Assembly (NCBI GenBank): GCA_018267585.1
Contig: JAFDYE010000320.1
Span: 1-34,931 of the forward strand
Direction of reading: 5' to 3'
Length of the DNA stretch: 34,931 nt
From: Bacteroidota bacterium
GTDB lineage: Bacteria; Bacteroidota; Bacteroidia; Chitinophagales; Chitinophagaceae
In this document: in pieces, positions 7,960 through 17,900 of the stretch
Layout of the letters: every line of letters starts with the position of its first letter
How positions within the stretch are numbered: the first letter of the stretch is position 1
Translations under genes and position numbers: made by a program
Notes under the pieces: model-generated
Databases searched by the model: none
What the model was told of the DNA's origin: nothing
What the model saw: the letters and a program-made list of their open reading frames with translations, nothing else

Positions 7960-9201
7960 CTATTTTGTAAAGGTCTCGGAGATGGTCGCGAGGGAGGCGC
8001 CCAGTATCTTTTTGGCTATCGCGTCGAGTGCCTGCGGGTCGCCGCTGAAATGAAATACGCTATGGGTGTGGGTGAGGGAGGTGTTTGGTTCCAGGAATGC
8101 CGCGGGGGATACGCTTTCGAGTTCGAAGAAGGGTCCCATCTGTGTGCCGTCGGCGAGGGGGCCGTCGTTGTAGGCGTTGACTGCGTCGCCGATGAAGGGA
8201 GGCTTCGACGTGTTCCATTCCTGGTTGAGGTATTTGGCGTTGTGGTCGGTGTCGAAGACGGTGATGGTCAGGATATGGTTCTTGTAGTCGTAGCTGCCGG
8301 CCGCGGGTCTGGATCTTGTGGAGCGGATGCCTAGTTTCCCCCTGCTATTGCCGTCGGCTTTCAGGAAGAGCGCGCTATCGGTGTGTTTAAGTCTGTCGGC
8401 TGGTATGGCTCCGAAGTAGTCGCTGGTCACGGTCTTTTGGAAATGGTCTCCGGGTAAGGAATCGAATGGGACGACGATGACGGTCTCGGGCGTGGGGTTG
8501 AACATATCGAGGAGCCAGATGCAGGGTGCGCCGGTATTCTCGGACCAGGCGGTATTGCCGGTGTTGGTGATCGTGTTGTGTGTTGTGTATCCGACAACGG
8601 CCAGGCCGGGGTCGGGGGTGAGCCCGAGTATCTTCGTGATGCCGTTGTTGTCGAGGATGGTGATGGAACGGCGGATCTGTGTTTTCAGCCGGGTGCCGGC
8701 ATAGTTGAGGAGGCTCATGTCTTTTTTAAGGACGATGGAGTCTGTGCTTTTGCTGAGGACGTCCCAGGGTTCGCTGTCGTATGCCGGCGGGGTCTTCCAG
8801 CTGGCGAATTCCATCTTGCTGCCCGGAGGGAAGAAGAGGGAGAATTTGCCGCCTTCGGGGCCGAGCCAGAGGCGGTTCTCGCCGCCGTAGGCGTTCATGT
8901 GTTCGTTGGGGGTGGCGTCGAAGGCTTTGTAATTCACCCAGCCGAAGCTGCGGCCGGAGTCGCCGGATGCGGTGGAGGTGAAGACTTTCGCCTGGTATTT
9001 CGGGGAGACGATGATCTTTGCGTTGCCTTGTTGTAGTACGACGATGCTGTCGTATCGGGAGAGGAACTGGTGGTCGTAGGCGAAGGTTCCTTTTGCGGGG
9101 GTGTTGGCCTTGTTTGTGGTGCCGGTCTTGTTGTCGGCGGGGCCCTGACAGGAATTTATTGTCATGATGATGATGAGTAATGGGATGAATGATCTTTTCA
9201 T
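7960..9201 (-). CDS. DUF6786-like lipoprotein of the sugar PUL
   Basis: This is a 413-residue predicted lipoprotein. The signal peptide ends at a lipobox (TINSC, cysteine near residue 18), then a Thr/Asn/Lys linker. The body is rich in beta strands and aromatic residues (GGENRLWLGPEGG, IRRSITILDNNG, NTGNTAWSENTGAPCIWLLDMF, QMGPFFELESVSPAAFL). This pattern resembles the DUF6786 proteins of Bacteroidota and, more distantly, the galactose-mutarotase-like beta-sandwich; I recall this rather than having tested it. In this operon an aldose mutarotase or sugar-binding role in the periplasm would make sense, because hydrolysis of arabinofuranosides releases sugar that must re-equilibrate between ring forms. 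Gaps are 6 nt to fucI and 9 nt to LacI copy 2. Confidence 0.7.
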   Translation of the reverse strand: MKRSFIPLLIIIMTINSCQGPADNKTGTTNKANTPAKGTFAYDHQFLSRYDSIVVLQQGNAKIIVSPKYQAKVFTSTASGDSGRSFGWVNYKAFDATPNEHMNAYGGENRLWLGPEGGKFSLFFPPGSKMEFASWKTPPAYDSEPWDVLSKSTDSIVLKKDMSLLNYAGTRLKTQIRRSITILDNNGITKILGLTPDPGLAVVGYTTHNTITNTGNTAWSENTGAPCIWLLDMFNPTPETVIVVPFDSLPGDHFQKTVTSDYFGAIPADRLKHTDSALFLKADGNSRGKLGIRSTRSRPAAGSYDYKNHILTITVFDTDHNAKYLNQEWNTSKPPFIGDAVNAYNDGPLADGTQMGPFFELESVSPAAFLEPNTSLTHTHSVFHFSGDPQALDAIAKKILGASLATISETFTK

Positions 9202-9210
9202 GAGTGGCGT

Positions 9211-10242
9211 TTATTTTGATCGTTTTCGAATGGAGCTTTCACGGATGACGAGTTTTGAGGCGATGACCAGCTGTTCCGGTTTCTTTTTCTTGTCCAGGAT
9301 ACGGGCCAGGGCGAGGTCGACGGCTCCTTTTCCGATGGCGTCGAGGGACTGGCTGACATAGGTGACGGGCGGATAGAACAGGTCGAACGCGTCGCTTTCG
9401 TCAAAGGATACGATGGCCAGGTCCTCGGGGATACGGATGCCCATCCGGGTGAGCGGCTTGAGCGATTCCACTGCGAGAGTGTTGGTGGCGAAGAAGAATC
9501 CGTCCACCTTGAGCCGTGGCCGGGTGAGGGCCTTTATATAGTCTTCGACCTGGTGGGCGACGTCCTTGTAGGATACGCGCGGAAGCCAGTTCTCCCGGAA
9601 TTCGATGCCGTTGTCCTTTAGCGCCTGGCGGTAGCCGCCGATGCGTTGCTGCATGTGTTCGAGATGTGTCTCGTAGGCCATCATGGCGATTCGCCGGCAG
9701 CCATTGCGGATCAGGTGTTCGACGGCGTTATAGGCGGAGTCGTGGTTGTTGATGATGACGTAGTCGGACCGGATATTTTTAAAATACCGGTCGATGAGGA
9801 CTACGGGGACCTGTTGTTTCTGCAGGCTCCTGATCTGTCGTTCGGCGTTCTCGGAGGGGGCGATGATAAAGGCGTCTACGCCGCGGTTGTTGAATACGTC
9901 TATCAGTCGCATGGATCTTTCCGGGTTCTCGTCGCTGCTGCCGAAGATGACGACGTAGCCCTGTCGCATCGCTTCGTCTTCGATGATGCGGGCGATGCTG
10001 GAGAAGAAAGGGTTCGAGATATCGGCGACGATCAGGCCGATGGTGTTGGTCTTGCCGCTCTGCAGGCTTTTGGCGATCAGGTTCGGCTGGTAGTTGAGAT
10101 CGGCCGCGGCCTTGCGGATCTTTTTGGCGATCTCGTCACCGACCCTTGCCTGTTTTTCCTTGTTGTTCAGCACATAGGATACGAGGGCGGTGGATACACC
10201 AACATATTCGGCCACGTCTTTTAGCAAAACCTTTTTCTTCAT
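9211..10242 (-). CDS. LacI-family transcriptional regulator (copy 2)
   Basis: This 343-residue LacI/GalR-type regulator has its helix-turn-helix at about 4-25 (LLKDVAEYVGVSTALVSYVLNN), the hinge to about 60, and a sugar-sensing domain after that (TIGLIVADISNPFFSSIARIIEDEA). It is strikingly similar to copy 1 at 2157-3176 through the DNA-binding domain and hinge (LNYQPNL, AK.L.SGK) and over the whole effector domain, so the two arose by duplication. The recognition helices differ at one position (SI versus ST), so both may bind the same operators in front of susC. The gene lies between GH172 (23 nt) and the lipoprotein gene (9 nt). Confidence 0.93.
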   Translation of the reverse strand: MKKKVLLKDVAEYVGVSTALVSYVLNNKEKQARVGDEIAKKIRKAAADLNYQPNLIAKSLQSGKTNTIGLIVADISNPFFSSIARIIEDEAMRQGYVVIFGSSDENPERSMRLIDVFNNRGVDAFIIAPSENAERQIRSLQKQQVPVVLIDRYFKNIRSDYVIINNHDSAYNAVEHLIRNGCRRIAMMAYETHLEHMQQRIGGYRQALKDNGIEFRENWLPRVSYKDVAHQVEDYIKALTRPRLKVDGFFFATNTLAVESLKPLTRMGIRIPEDLAIVSFDESDAFDLFYPPVTYVSQSLDAIGKGAVDLALARILDKKKKPEQLVIASKLVIRESSIRKRSK

Positions 10243-10265
10243 TTTAACCGACTGTGTGACTTGTT

Positions 10266-11444
10266 TTAGTTGACCTCGAGGGCGTCCTTGTTGGGGAGTG
10301 CGGGGAATTTGGCGTGTGGCTCGGCCTGGTACCAGAAGGCGGTGGAGGAGATATCGTCCTGGAGGGGGAGATACCTGCCGCCGCTGCGCCAGCCGAGGTC
10401 CTGGATGGTGACCTTGAGGTTCTTTTCGAAGCGGATCGGGTCTTTGATATGCCAGCGATAGAGGCCGAAGCGCTGTGAGACGCCATAGTGGCCGTCGCCG
10501 CGGATGACCTGCGGGAGGCCGGTGTAGGGTGTGCAGAATTCCGTGTAGGCGATCTGTTCTACGCCTGCGGCGTTCTTCTTTTTTGTATCGAAGTCATATG
10601 ATCCGCAGAAGTAGTCTTCGGTGCCTGTCCCGCAGATGGTGGGGTACTGGGTGTCGCCGTCCATATAGAATTTGATCTCGCCTTCGCCCCACCAGCCGTT
10701 GTTGTGTACGCCGATGGCGATATAGGTGCCGACGTACTGGCCTCTGCCCCGGACGCTGTCGAGGATGGTGTAGTCCGTCTTATAGGGCAGCGGGTTGGTG
10801 CGTCTGTACTGGGCGTGAAAATAGGCGGCGTCGGCCGGCACTTCGGTCAGGATATAGTCGACCTGGTAGTAGAGTGTCATGTCGTTGTCGTCGATGTTCT
10901 CCATGGTGATGCGGCATTTGTGGCGGAAGGGCATGGGCCAGTAGCAATTGAAGGCGCTGCCGGGGTTGACGCAGACGGCGAGCGATTGGAGGGGTGCGTA
11001 TTGATTCCAGCCCATGCAGAAGAAGTCGCCTACAGGCGCCTCGACGGAGGGGGTGGATTCGTCGTCCCAGTAAAAGCGGATAATGGAATTTCGCCAGACG
11101 CCGGTGGGTGTCATCCAGATGTGCTGGATGGAGCCGGGGCCGTCGATCTCGGCGATGGTGAAGGTGGACTTTGCTTTAATCACCACGCTGGGGCTGATCT
11201 TCCAGCCTTTGCCCAGGTCGCGGGCGGCGTGCTCGCCTGTTCCTTTTTCGGCCATGCCGCCGGCGCCTTTCGCGCCGTTGAAGTTCTCAGGGCTGATGGA
11301 CCGGGTCTTTGCGTCGGACAGGCGATAGATGTTGCTCATGTCGGCATCGATGCCGTTGAATTTTGTCTGGGCGTTGGCTGCGGTGAGGCCGAGTAGGGTG
11401 ATAAGGCTTAGCAGCGTGACGGAAGGAAACCAGCTTTTTTTCAT
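10266..11444 (-). CDS. DUF2961 / GH172-family glycoside hydrolase
   Basis: This 392-residue secreted protein has a clear signal peptide (residues 1-25, ending TAANA). It carries the DUF2961 core: EIDGPGSIQHIWMT near 99-112, RFYWDDESTPSVEAPVGDFF at 123-142, HNNGWWGEGEIKFYMDGD at 247-264 and CGTGTEDYFCGSYDF at 271-285. DUF2961 is now glycoside hydrolase family 172, whose characterised members cleave alpha-D-fructofuranosides and alpha-D-arabinofuranosides. The glutamates in GEGE (254, 256) and TEDY (276) are the likely catalytic pair. Together with the FucI, FucP and ribulokinase genes downstream, an exo-D-arabinofuranosidase acting in the periplasm is the best guess; a fructofuranosidase cannot be excluded. 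Confidence 0.88.
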   Translation of the reverse strand: MKKSWFPSVTLLSLITLLGLTAANAQTKFNGIDADMSNIYRLSDAKTRSISPENFNGAKGAGGMAEKGTGEHAARDLGKGWKISPSVVIKAKSTFTIAEIDGPGSIQHIWMTPTGVWRNSIIRFYWDDESTPSVEAPVGDFFCMGWNQYAPLQSLAVCVNPGSAFNCYWPMPFRHKCRITMENIDDNDMTLYYQVDYILTEVPADAAYFHAQYRRTNPLPYKTDYTILDSVRGRGQYVGTYIAIGVHNNGWWGEGEIKFYMDGDTQYPTICGTGTEDYFCGSYDFDTKKKNAAGVEQIAYTEFCTPYTGLPQVIRGDGHYGVSQRFGLYRWHIKDPIRFEKNLKVTIQDLGWRSGGRYLPLQDDISSTAFWYQAEPHAKFPALPNKDALEVN

Positions 11445-11451
11445 GTTGTAG

Positions 11452-13533
11452 TTATTTTAGGTTTTCAGCGAGCCATTGTTTTCCAAAATGGGTTTTTATG
11501 CGCAGATAGGCTTCTGCCGCTGCGCCGTTGCCCCAGTCGAAGATCGTGAATTCTCCGATGCCGATGCCGGCTGGGCTGGTTGTGCCTTCGTGTCCATAGT
11601 TCTCCATCATGAAGCCGTAGTCGTCTTTTCCGAAGAAATCCCATTTCCGCTGGTATTGCAGTTGTGTTTTGGGGTTCAGCGGGGAGTACATCATGGTGAA
11701 GGAGGCTTTCAGGGCGGCGAGGCCTCGTTGGGTGTATTCGGGTTCATGTAGTGTTTTGCCGTATTGGAGGATCAGCTCGGCGAACAGGCTTTGGCGCGAG
11801 TCGTTCCATTCGCCATCGGCGTTCATCACCCCGAATCCGCCGAGCACGTTGACGTACATATAGGGGGGCTGCCAGGTGGCCTGGTACATGAGCATTTCGT
11901 CGAGGGCGCGGCGGCCGAGGCGGAGGTAGTTCTGTTTGCCGGTGGACTGGTAGCAGGTGTACAGGGCTTCCGCGGTATAGTACATCGAGAGGGTGTTCTG
12001 TTTGTACATGTCGTTGCGGGGGACCTTGCGGCCGACGAGGGTGTCGGAGCCGTAGCGGCTGCAGGACCAGTAGGTCTCGAAGTCTTCCCATTGGCCCTGC
12101 ATGATGTTGTTGTCGATGACGGCTTGCATGGCGTTGTAGGCGGCTGTTGCGTATCGTTGGTCTCCGGTGAGACGGGACAGGGTCAGGAGGAAGGTAACCG
12201 ACATGGACGTCTCGGGCGACTGGTCGAGGCGGCCCATGGGCCGGAGGCTGTCGAGTGTAAGCCAGGCCGGGAAGAAGCCGTCGGGGCGCTGAATTTTTAA
12301 AAGTGCGCCTGCGTAATTTTTCGCGTATGTCAGCAGGCGCGGGTCTTTTTCGAGCTCGTCGTACCAGCGGAGCATGAGCAGGGCGGTGTAGCTCATGTCG
12401 AGGACGTGATAGGGCGATCTTTTGAGATCGTTGGTGAAGGGGTTGCGGTCGGAGTTGGCGAAATAGTAGTGGTCCCATCCGGTGGATCTTCGCAGGTGCT
12501 TGCTGTCTTTTGTGATCGTCTCCATGGGAGTGGCGATGACGGCGGGGAAGAAGCCGTTGTTTTGGGGGAATTGCAAAGCCAGCTCTTTTGTCTCGTTGGC
12601 ATAGCGGAGGAGGGTGGTGTCGTGTTGTTGGGTTGCGTAGCGATAGAGGCCTTCGGCGGAGCGTAGGGAGCTGAACCAGGCCTGGTTCCAGATGGAGCGT
12701 GTTTCGCGTTCGTTGATATCGCCTTTATAGTTGGGGCTTTGTGTGACGTTGACGATGAAGACGGGGGCGCCGACTTTTTTGCCGTTGAGCGTGAATTCCT
12801 GCCAGACGCTTTTTTTCCAGGTGTCAAATGCCCAGCGGTAAGTTTGTGCGACGTAACCGGGGATGTTGGCTGCGGGCAGCGGCTGGCCTTTGGCGTAGAG
12901 TGGGGCGCCCTGGTGCTGCCAGTAAAAGCTGAGCGGCGCCCGCCAGGGGTCGGAGAGCCGGGTGGGGTCGTTGCTCGTGAGGAGATAGAAGCCCAGGCTG
13001 TGTTTGCCTTTTGCGTAGCTGGCGCCGGGTTTTTTATAGTAGAGGACGTGCTCTTTTATGCGGGAGTTGCTGAGGCCGATAGAGAGGATGTTGGCGGGTG
13101 CGTTCATGTCGAGGTACCATGGAGTGGTTGCGTGTTTCAGGAGGTCGAGGTCGGGAAGGACGATAAGCTGGGTTGTCGCGGATTGGACGATCAGGGCCGG
13201 TGCGCGGAAGACGTGCCGGGCGATGATATTGCTGTCCGAGGGTGTCAGGTGGGGGGCCCAGTGGAAGGTCGGTGTGAAGGCCGGGCTGATGTTGACTTCG
13301 AGGTCGTCCTGTTGGACGGAGTCTTTGAGGTCCCAGGTGATGATGACGTGGGTGATGCCGGGCTGGGTCTGGTCGTAGCGGATGACGGGTGTGGTTTGGC
13401 CCAGGTATGGCGCGCTGATGGTTTTTAAGTATGGTTGAAGCTCAGCTGGTATCGTCGCCTGGCCTGCGGCGGGTTGTGCCGACAGGACCAGGGACGAGAT
13501 GCCAAAAATAAGGAAGAGTGTTCTGGTCATCAT
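11452..13533 (-). CDS. Secreted helical-toroid (glycosidase-like) protein, family unassigned
   Basis: This 693-residue protein has a signal peptide (about 1-24, cut near AAG-QA). Residues about 25-240 look like a beta-sandwich domain. Residues about 270-690 are built of repeated helical hairpins with aromatic and acidic loops (RPDGFFPAW, DQSPETSMSVTFLL, QWEDFETYWSCSRYG, WNDSRQSLFAELIL, ENYGHEGTTSPAG), typical of the (alpha/alpha)6-barrel folds shared by many glycosidases and lyases. I cannot assign a CAZy family. Its place between SusD (10 nt) and GH172 (7 nt) says it works on the same imported glycan, perhaps as the partner enzyme that opens the chain or removes a side group. Start could be either of two adjacent ATGs. 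Confidence 0.85.
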   Translation of the reverse strand: MMTRTLFLIFGISSLVLSAQPAAGQATIPAELQPYLKTISAPYLGQTTPVIRYDQTQPGITHVIITWDLKDSVQQDDLEVNISPAFTPTFHWAPHLTPSDSNIIARHVFRAPALIVQSATTQLIVLPDLDLLKHATTPWYLDMNAPANILSIGLSNSRIKEHVLYYKKPGASYAKGKHSLGFYLLTSNDPTRLSDPWRAPLSFYWQHQGAPLYAKGQPLPAANIPGYVAQTYRWAFDTWKKSVWQEFTLNGKKVGAPVFIVNVTQSPNYKGDINERETRSIWNQAWFSSLRSAEGLYRYATQQHDTTLLRYANETKELALQFPQNNGFFPAVIATPMETITKDSKHLRRSTGWDHYYFANSDRNPFTNDLKRSPYHVLDMSYTALLMLRWYDELEKDPRLLTYAKNYAGALLKIQRPDGFFPAWLTLDSLRPMGRLDQSPETSMSVTFLLTLSRLTGDQRYATAAYNAMQAVIDNNIMQGQWEDFETYWSCSRYGSDTLVGRKVPRNDMYKQNTLSMYYTAEALYTCYQSTGKQNYLRLGRRALDEMLMYQATWQPPYMYVNVLGGFGVMNADGEWNDSRQSLFAELILQYGKTLHEPEYTQRGLAALKASFTMMYSPLNPKTQLQYQRKWDFFGKDDYGFMMENYGHEGTTSPAGIGIGEFTIFDWGNGAAAEAYLRIKTHFGKQWLAENLK

Positions 13534-13543
13534 GTGTAATGGA

Positions 13544-14965
13544 TTAGTTATTATAACCGGGGTTTTGTTTTGCCAGGGTATTGGTCTGGAGTTCGGTATT
13601 GGGTATGGGCGCTACCAGGTTGTGGGCGTCGATGCTGATGTTGTTGCCCGGGAATTCGTGGGCGAGGTTGGTGTTCATGATCGATATCGCGGCGGCCTGG
13701 CCCATGCGTAGGAGGTCATGCCAGCGGTGGCATTCGAAGGCCAGTTCGACCTGGCGTTCGTGCATCAGCTTTGTTATGAATGTGCCCGGGGTGGCCGGGC
13801 TGATCGCGGTGAGGCCTGCGCGGGCGCGGACCGTGTTGATCAGGGAGTAGGCTTCGGGTGTTTCGCCGAGGGATTCGGCGAGGAGGAGCATGGCGTCGGC
13901 GTAGCGGATGACCGGGAAGTCGGTGTTGGCGTCGTTGCCGACGGCTACGCCAGGGTCTTTGAATTTTAAGATGTAGGGTTGGTTGTTGGCATCATAGCCG
14001 ATGGAGGCTGCGAGTCGCCGGTCACCTGGTTCGTAGGCATTGATGAGGTCCCGGGTGGGGGTGTTGGGCGAGGTGCTGCCGTTGGTCCCACCCGGGACGT
14101 TGAGGCTTGGGGGCGCGAAGAAGTTCCAGAAGGGGCAGCCGTTGAGGGGCGGCAGGAACTGGATCTCGAATATTGATTCGGGTGAGTTCTTTACGCCGGG
14201 TGTCCAGAGGCTTGCATAGTTGGGGAGGAGTGAATAGGGTGTTCCGGCGAAGACGACTTTTCTCAGGGCTGACTGGGCGCCGGCGGCGTCGCCTTTTTGC
14301 AGCAGCACTTTTCCGAGCAGGGCGTTGGCGGCGTATGACGTGGCGCGGCCGATGTTGGCGCCGGTGTAGCTGGGGGGGAGGTTGGTTGCGGCGGACTGGA
14401 GGTCGGCGATGATCTGGCCGTAAACGGAGTCGGTTGTGGCGCGGGTCAGGTTGTTGTCACCGCTGAGGGATTTGGTCTCGTGGATCCTTAGCGGGACGGG
14501 ACCATAGTCCTGGAGGAGCAGGAAGTAGACCTGGGCGCGGATGAACTGTGCTTCGCCGACGATGCCGGCTTTTTTTGTCGCGTCCATGGTGGCTCCGGTG
14601 GCGCGGTCGACGACGGCGTTGCAGAGGTTGATCACGTTGTAGGCGAGGGCCCACATGCCTGTGATGGAGGTATTGCCGGACTGGACGGTGAAGTTATCGA
14701 CGGCCTTGTGTTCTGCCTGGCGTCCGAAGTCCTGGTTGGTGTTGTCGGAGCGGGTCTCTTCGAGGTTGTACAGCGCGAGTTCGGAGCCGGTGTAGAGGTT
14801 TTCGTGGGCGGCGTAGACGCCGTAGATGGCGGCGGTCATGTCCGACTCGTTCTTAAAGAATTCTTCTTTTGGTATCCGGTCGACTGGGACGACGTCGAGG
14901 AAGTCCTTTTTGCAGGCCGGAAGAAGAGCTGTTGCGCATAGCAGGGATATGAATATATTTCGCAT
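13544..14965 (-). CDS. SusD/RagB-family glycan-binding lipoprotein
   Basis: This is a 473-residue surface lipoprotein that caps the SusC channel and binds the glycan. The signal peptide ends in a lipobox (LLPAC, cysteine at about 18, followed by KKDFLDVVP, the usual SusD start). The N-terminal TPR-like helices include FFKNESDMTAAIYGVYA and QFIRAQVYFLLLQDYGPVPL. The conserved end is RYADAMLLLAE, LINTVRARAG, LMHERQVELAFECHRWHDLLRMG and QNPGYNN. It lies 15 nt after susC in the same operon. The length is at the short end for the family. Confidence 0.95.
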   Translation of the reverse strand: MRNIFISLLCATALLPACKKDFLDVVPVDRIPKEEFFKNESDMTAAIYGVYAAHENLYTGSELALYNLEETRSDNTNQDFGRQAEHKAVDNFTVQSGNTSITGMWALAYNVINLCNAVVDRATGATMDATKKAGIVGEAQFIRAQVYFLLLQDYGPVPLRIHETKSLSGDNNLTRATTDSVYGQIIADLQSAATNLPPSYTGANIGRATSYAANALLGKVLLQKGDAAGAQSALRKVVFAGTPYSLLPNYASLWTPGVKNSPESIFEIQFLPPLNGCPFWNFFAPPSLNVPGGTNGSTSPNTPTRDLINAYEPGDRRLAASIGYDANNQPYILKFKDPGVAVGNDANTDFPVIRYADAMLLLAESLGETPEAYSLINTVRARAGLTAISPATPGTFITKLMHERQVELAFECHRWHDLLRMGQAAAISIMNTNLAHEFPGNNISIDAHNLVAPIPNTELQTNTLAKQNPGYNN

Positions 14966-14980
14966 GGTTCTTTTCGTTTA

Positions 14981-17900
14981 CTAGAATGAGAAATTGATAC
15001 CCAGAGTAAAGATCCTTGGGAGGGGTGCGGTGGCGACGGAGTTAAGACCCAGGGTCTTGTGGTCACCGAAGATCTGGGTGTCGAAGCCGTTGCGGACCGC
15101 CTGCGGGTTACCGCCGCGATATTGTTTGAAGGTGTAGAGGTTTTCGACGGAGACGTAGGCCCGCAGGTCGTTGACGAGGAGCTTGCGGCTGAGGTCGGTG
15201 GGGAAGGTATAGGACAGGTTGATATTCCGGATGCGAAGGTAGTCTGTCTTCTGCACTTCCCAGGAGGAGACGGCGCCGACGTCGTTGTATCCTGCCCGTG
15301 GCGTGTGGCCGTTGCCGGGGTTGGATTCGGAGATGTAGCGGCCATCGTAGAAGAAGTGGTCCATGTTGGTATTATAGGTATGCAGGCTCATGATCTGGTA
15401 GACGAAGTCGAGCATTTTGGCGCCCTGCTGGCCCTGGAGGAGGGCGGTGAGGCGGAAGTTCTTATAGCGGAGGCTGGTATTGATCCCGTAGAGCCAGCGA
15501 GGGTTGTTGTCGCCTACGAGTACGCCGTCGTTGCCGTTGAAAGCGTCGATGAAGCCGTCGTTGTTGGCGTCGAGGAATTTGTAGTCACCGGCCTTGTCGC
15601 CGACCGCCTTTTTGGCGACTTTGGGGTTGTTGATGTCGGCCTGGGAGAGGATGCCGGTCTGTTGAAGGGCGTGTTCCTGTTCGAGGGGGCCGCCGATCCT
15701 GGTCTCCAGCACCGCGAAGAACTGGTAGAGGGGTGCGCCTGTGGGACCTAATTTGAGGACCTTTTGTCTGAGGTGGGTGACGTTGAACCCGATGTCCCAG
15801 CCGAAGTCTTTCTTCTTAATGATGTTGGCGTTTGCGGAGAGTTCGAGACCCCATTTGCGCATGCTGCCGATGTTCTCGAGGTCGCCGCTGTAGCCGGTGG
15901 AGGTGGGTACGTTGACGTTCAGCAGGAGGCCGTCGCTGGTATTGCTGAAGTAGTCGAAGGTGGCGCTGACCCTGTTGCAGAGGCCCAGGTCGAGGCCGAG
16001 GTCGAGCTGTTTGGATTTTTCCCAGGAGAGGTTGGGGTTGCCGGGGTCGCCGTTGACGTAGCCGACGACGTTGTTGGCACCGAAGGAATGGTTGATGGAG
16101 ACGAGGCTCGATTTTGAAGTGAAGTCGCCGATGAAGTTGCTGCCGGAGATGCCGTAGCTGGCCCTGATCTTGGCGTGGTCGATGGCTCTGACGGAGGACA
16201 TGAAGTCTTCGTTGGAGAGGTTCCATGCGGCGGCGACGGAGGGGAATACGCCCCAGAGCTTGTTGGCGCCAAAGCGGGAGCTGCCGTCTCTTCTTATAGT
16301 GGCCGTGAGCAGGTAGCGGTCTTTATAAGAGTAGTTGGCGCGGGCGAGGTAGGAAAGGAGTGTGTTGCCGGTTGCGCCGGAATAGGCGCTCTGGTTGGCG
16401 CCGAATCCGATGGTCTGGGCCAGGTTGCTGGAGAAGGTATTGGCGTTTGCGCCGGTCTGTGTGAAGTCGACCTTTTGGACGGTATAGCCGGCGAGGAGCT
16501 CGAGCTTGTGGTCCTCTGCGAATGTCTTTTTATAATTGAGGGTGTTCTCATTGAGCCAGTTGAGGGTCCGGGTATTGCTGAGCTCGAGGGCTGTGACGGG
16601 GTAGAGTGCCTGTCCGTTGAGGCCCTGTGCCTGGAAGAGCCGGTAGTTGGCGTCGGTGAGGTCGGCGCCGATAGAGCTTTTGAAGGACAGTCCTTTCAGG
16701 ATATCCACCTGTACGTAGGCGTTGGACAGGAGATAGAAGTTCTTGTTGGACTGGTGGTAGTTGGCGGCGATGGTGAGGGGGTTGGCCATCGCTTTGTTGA
16801 GGATGCCAAAGCTGTTGGGGTCCGAAGGCGTGCCGTCCTTGTTGTATGCCGGGATGATGGGGGGAAGGAGGAGGGCGGCGCCGGCGAGTGCGGAGAAGTC
16901 GTCCTCCGGTGCGCTGAGTCGCTGGACGGTGAAGCTGGGTGCGAGGTTGATCCCGATGGTGATCTTTTTGGAGGCGTGGTAGTCCATTTTTATGCGGGCG
17001 GAATAGAGGTCATAGCCGGCGTTGAGGAGGATATCGTCCTGGTTGAGGAAGCCGCCGGAGAACATATAGCTGAGCTTGTCGCTGCCGCCGGAGACGGTGA
17101 GGTTGTAGTCGCGGAAGGGGGCGGTGCGATAGATGAGGTCCTGCCAGTTGGTGCTGGTGCCGTCCCAGTTGGTGATCCAGGAGGGGATGGGGTCGCCGTT
17201 GAACTGGGCTTTTTCTTTGTACCATTCGGTGTATTCGGCGCCGTTGAGTGTTTTATAGAAGTCGTGCTTGTTGGCTTTGGCGAAACCGGTCTTAAGGCTC
17301 ACGTCGACTTTGGAGAGGCCGGACTTGCCGGATTTGGTGGTGATGATCACGACGCCGTTGGCGCCTCTCGATCCGTAGATCGCGGTGGAGGAGGCGTCTT
17401 TGAGGACGTCGATGGACAGGATATTAGCCGGGTTTATGGCGGCGGCGTTGTTGGCGTCGGTTGGGAAGCCGTCGATGACGAAGAGGGGTTCGCGGTCGCC
17501 GGAGATGGTGCCGATGCCCCGGATAGTTATTTCGGAGATGTTGCCCGGTTTTGCGCTTCTTGGGGCGACGTCGATACCGGGGACGGTGCCGGCGAGGGCG
17601 TCTTCGTAGGAGCTGACGGGGCGTTGTTCGATCTGTGCTGCGGATACGGAGGCGATGGAGCCGGTGAGGTCTTTGCGTTGGCGGGTGCCGTAGCCGACGA
17701 CGACGACGTCGCTGAGCTTTTTGATATCGACGTCGAGGACGATGTCGAAGTGGGTGGTGTTTTTGGCGGAGACTTCCCGGGTGCCATAGCCGACTGCGCT
17801 GATGACGAGGGTGGGGTTCGGGCTGTTGTCGGGGAGGTCGATGGAGAATGCGCCTGTGGCGTCGGTGGTGACGGAGGTGGTGGTGCCTTTGATGTTGACT

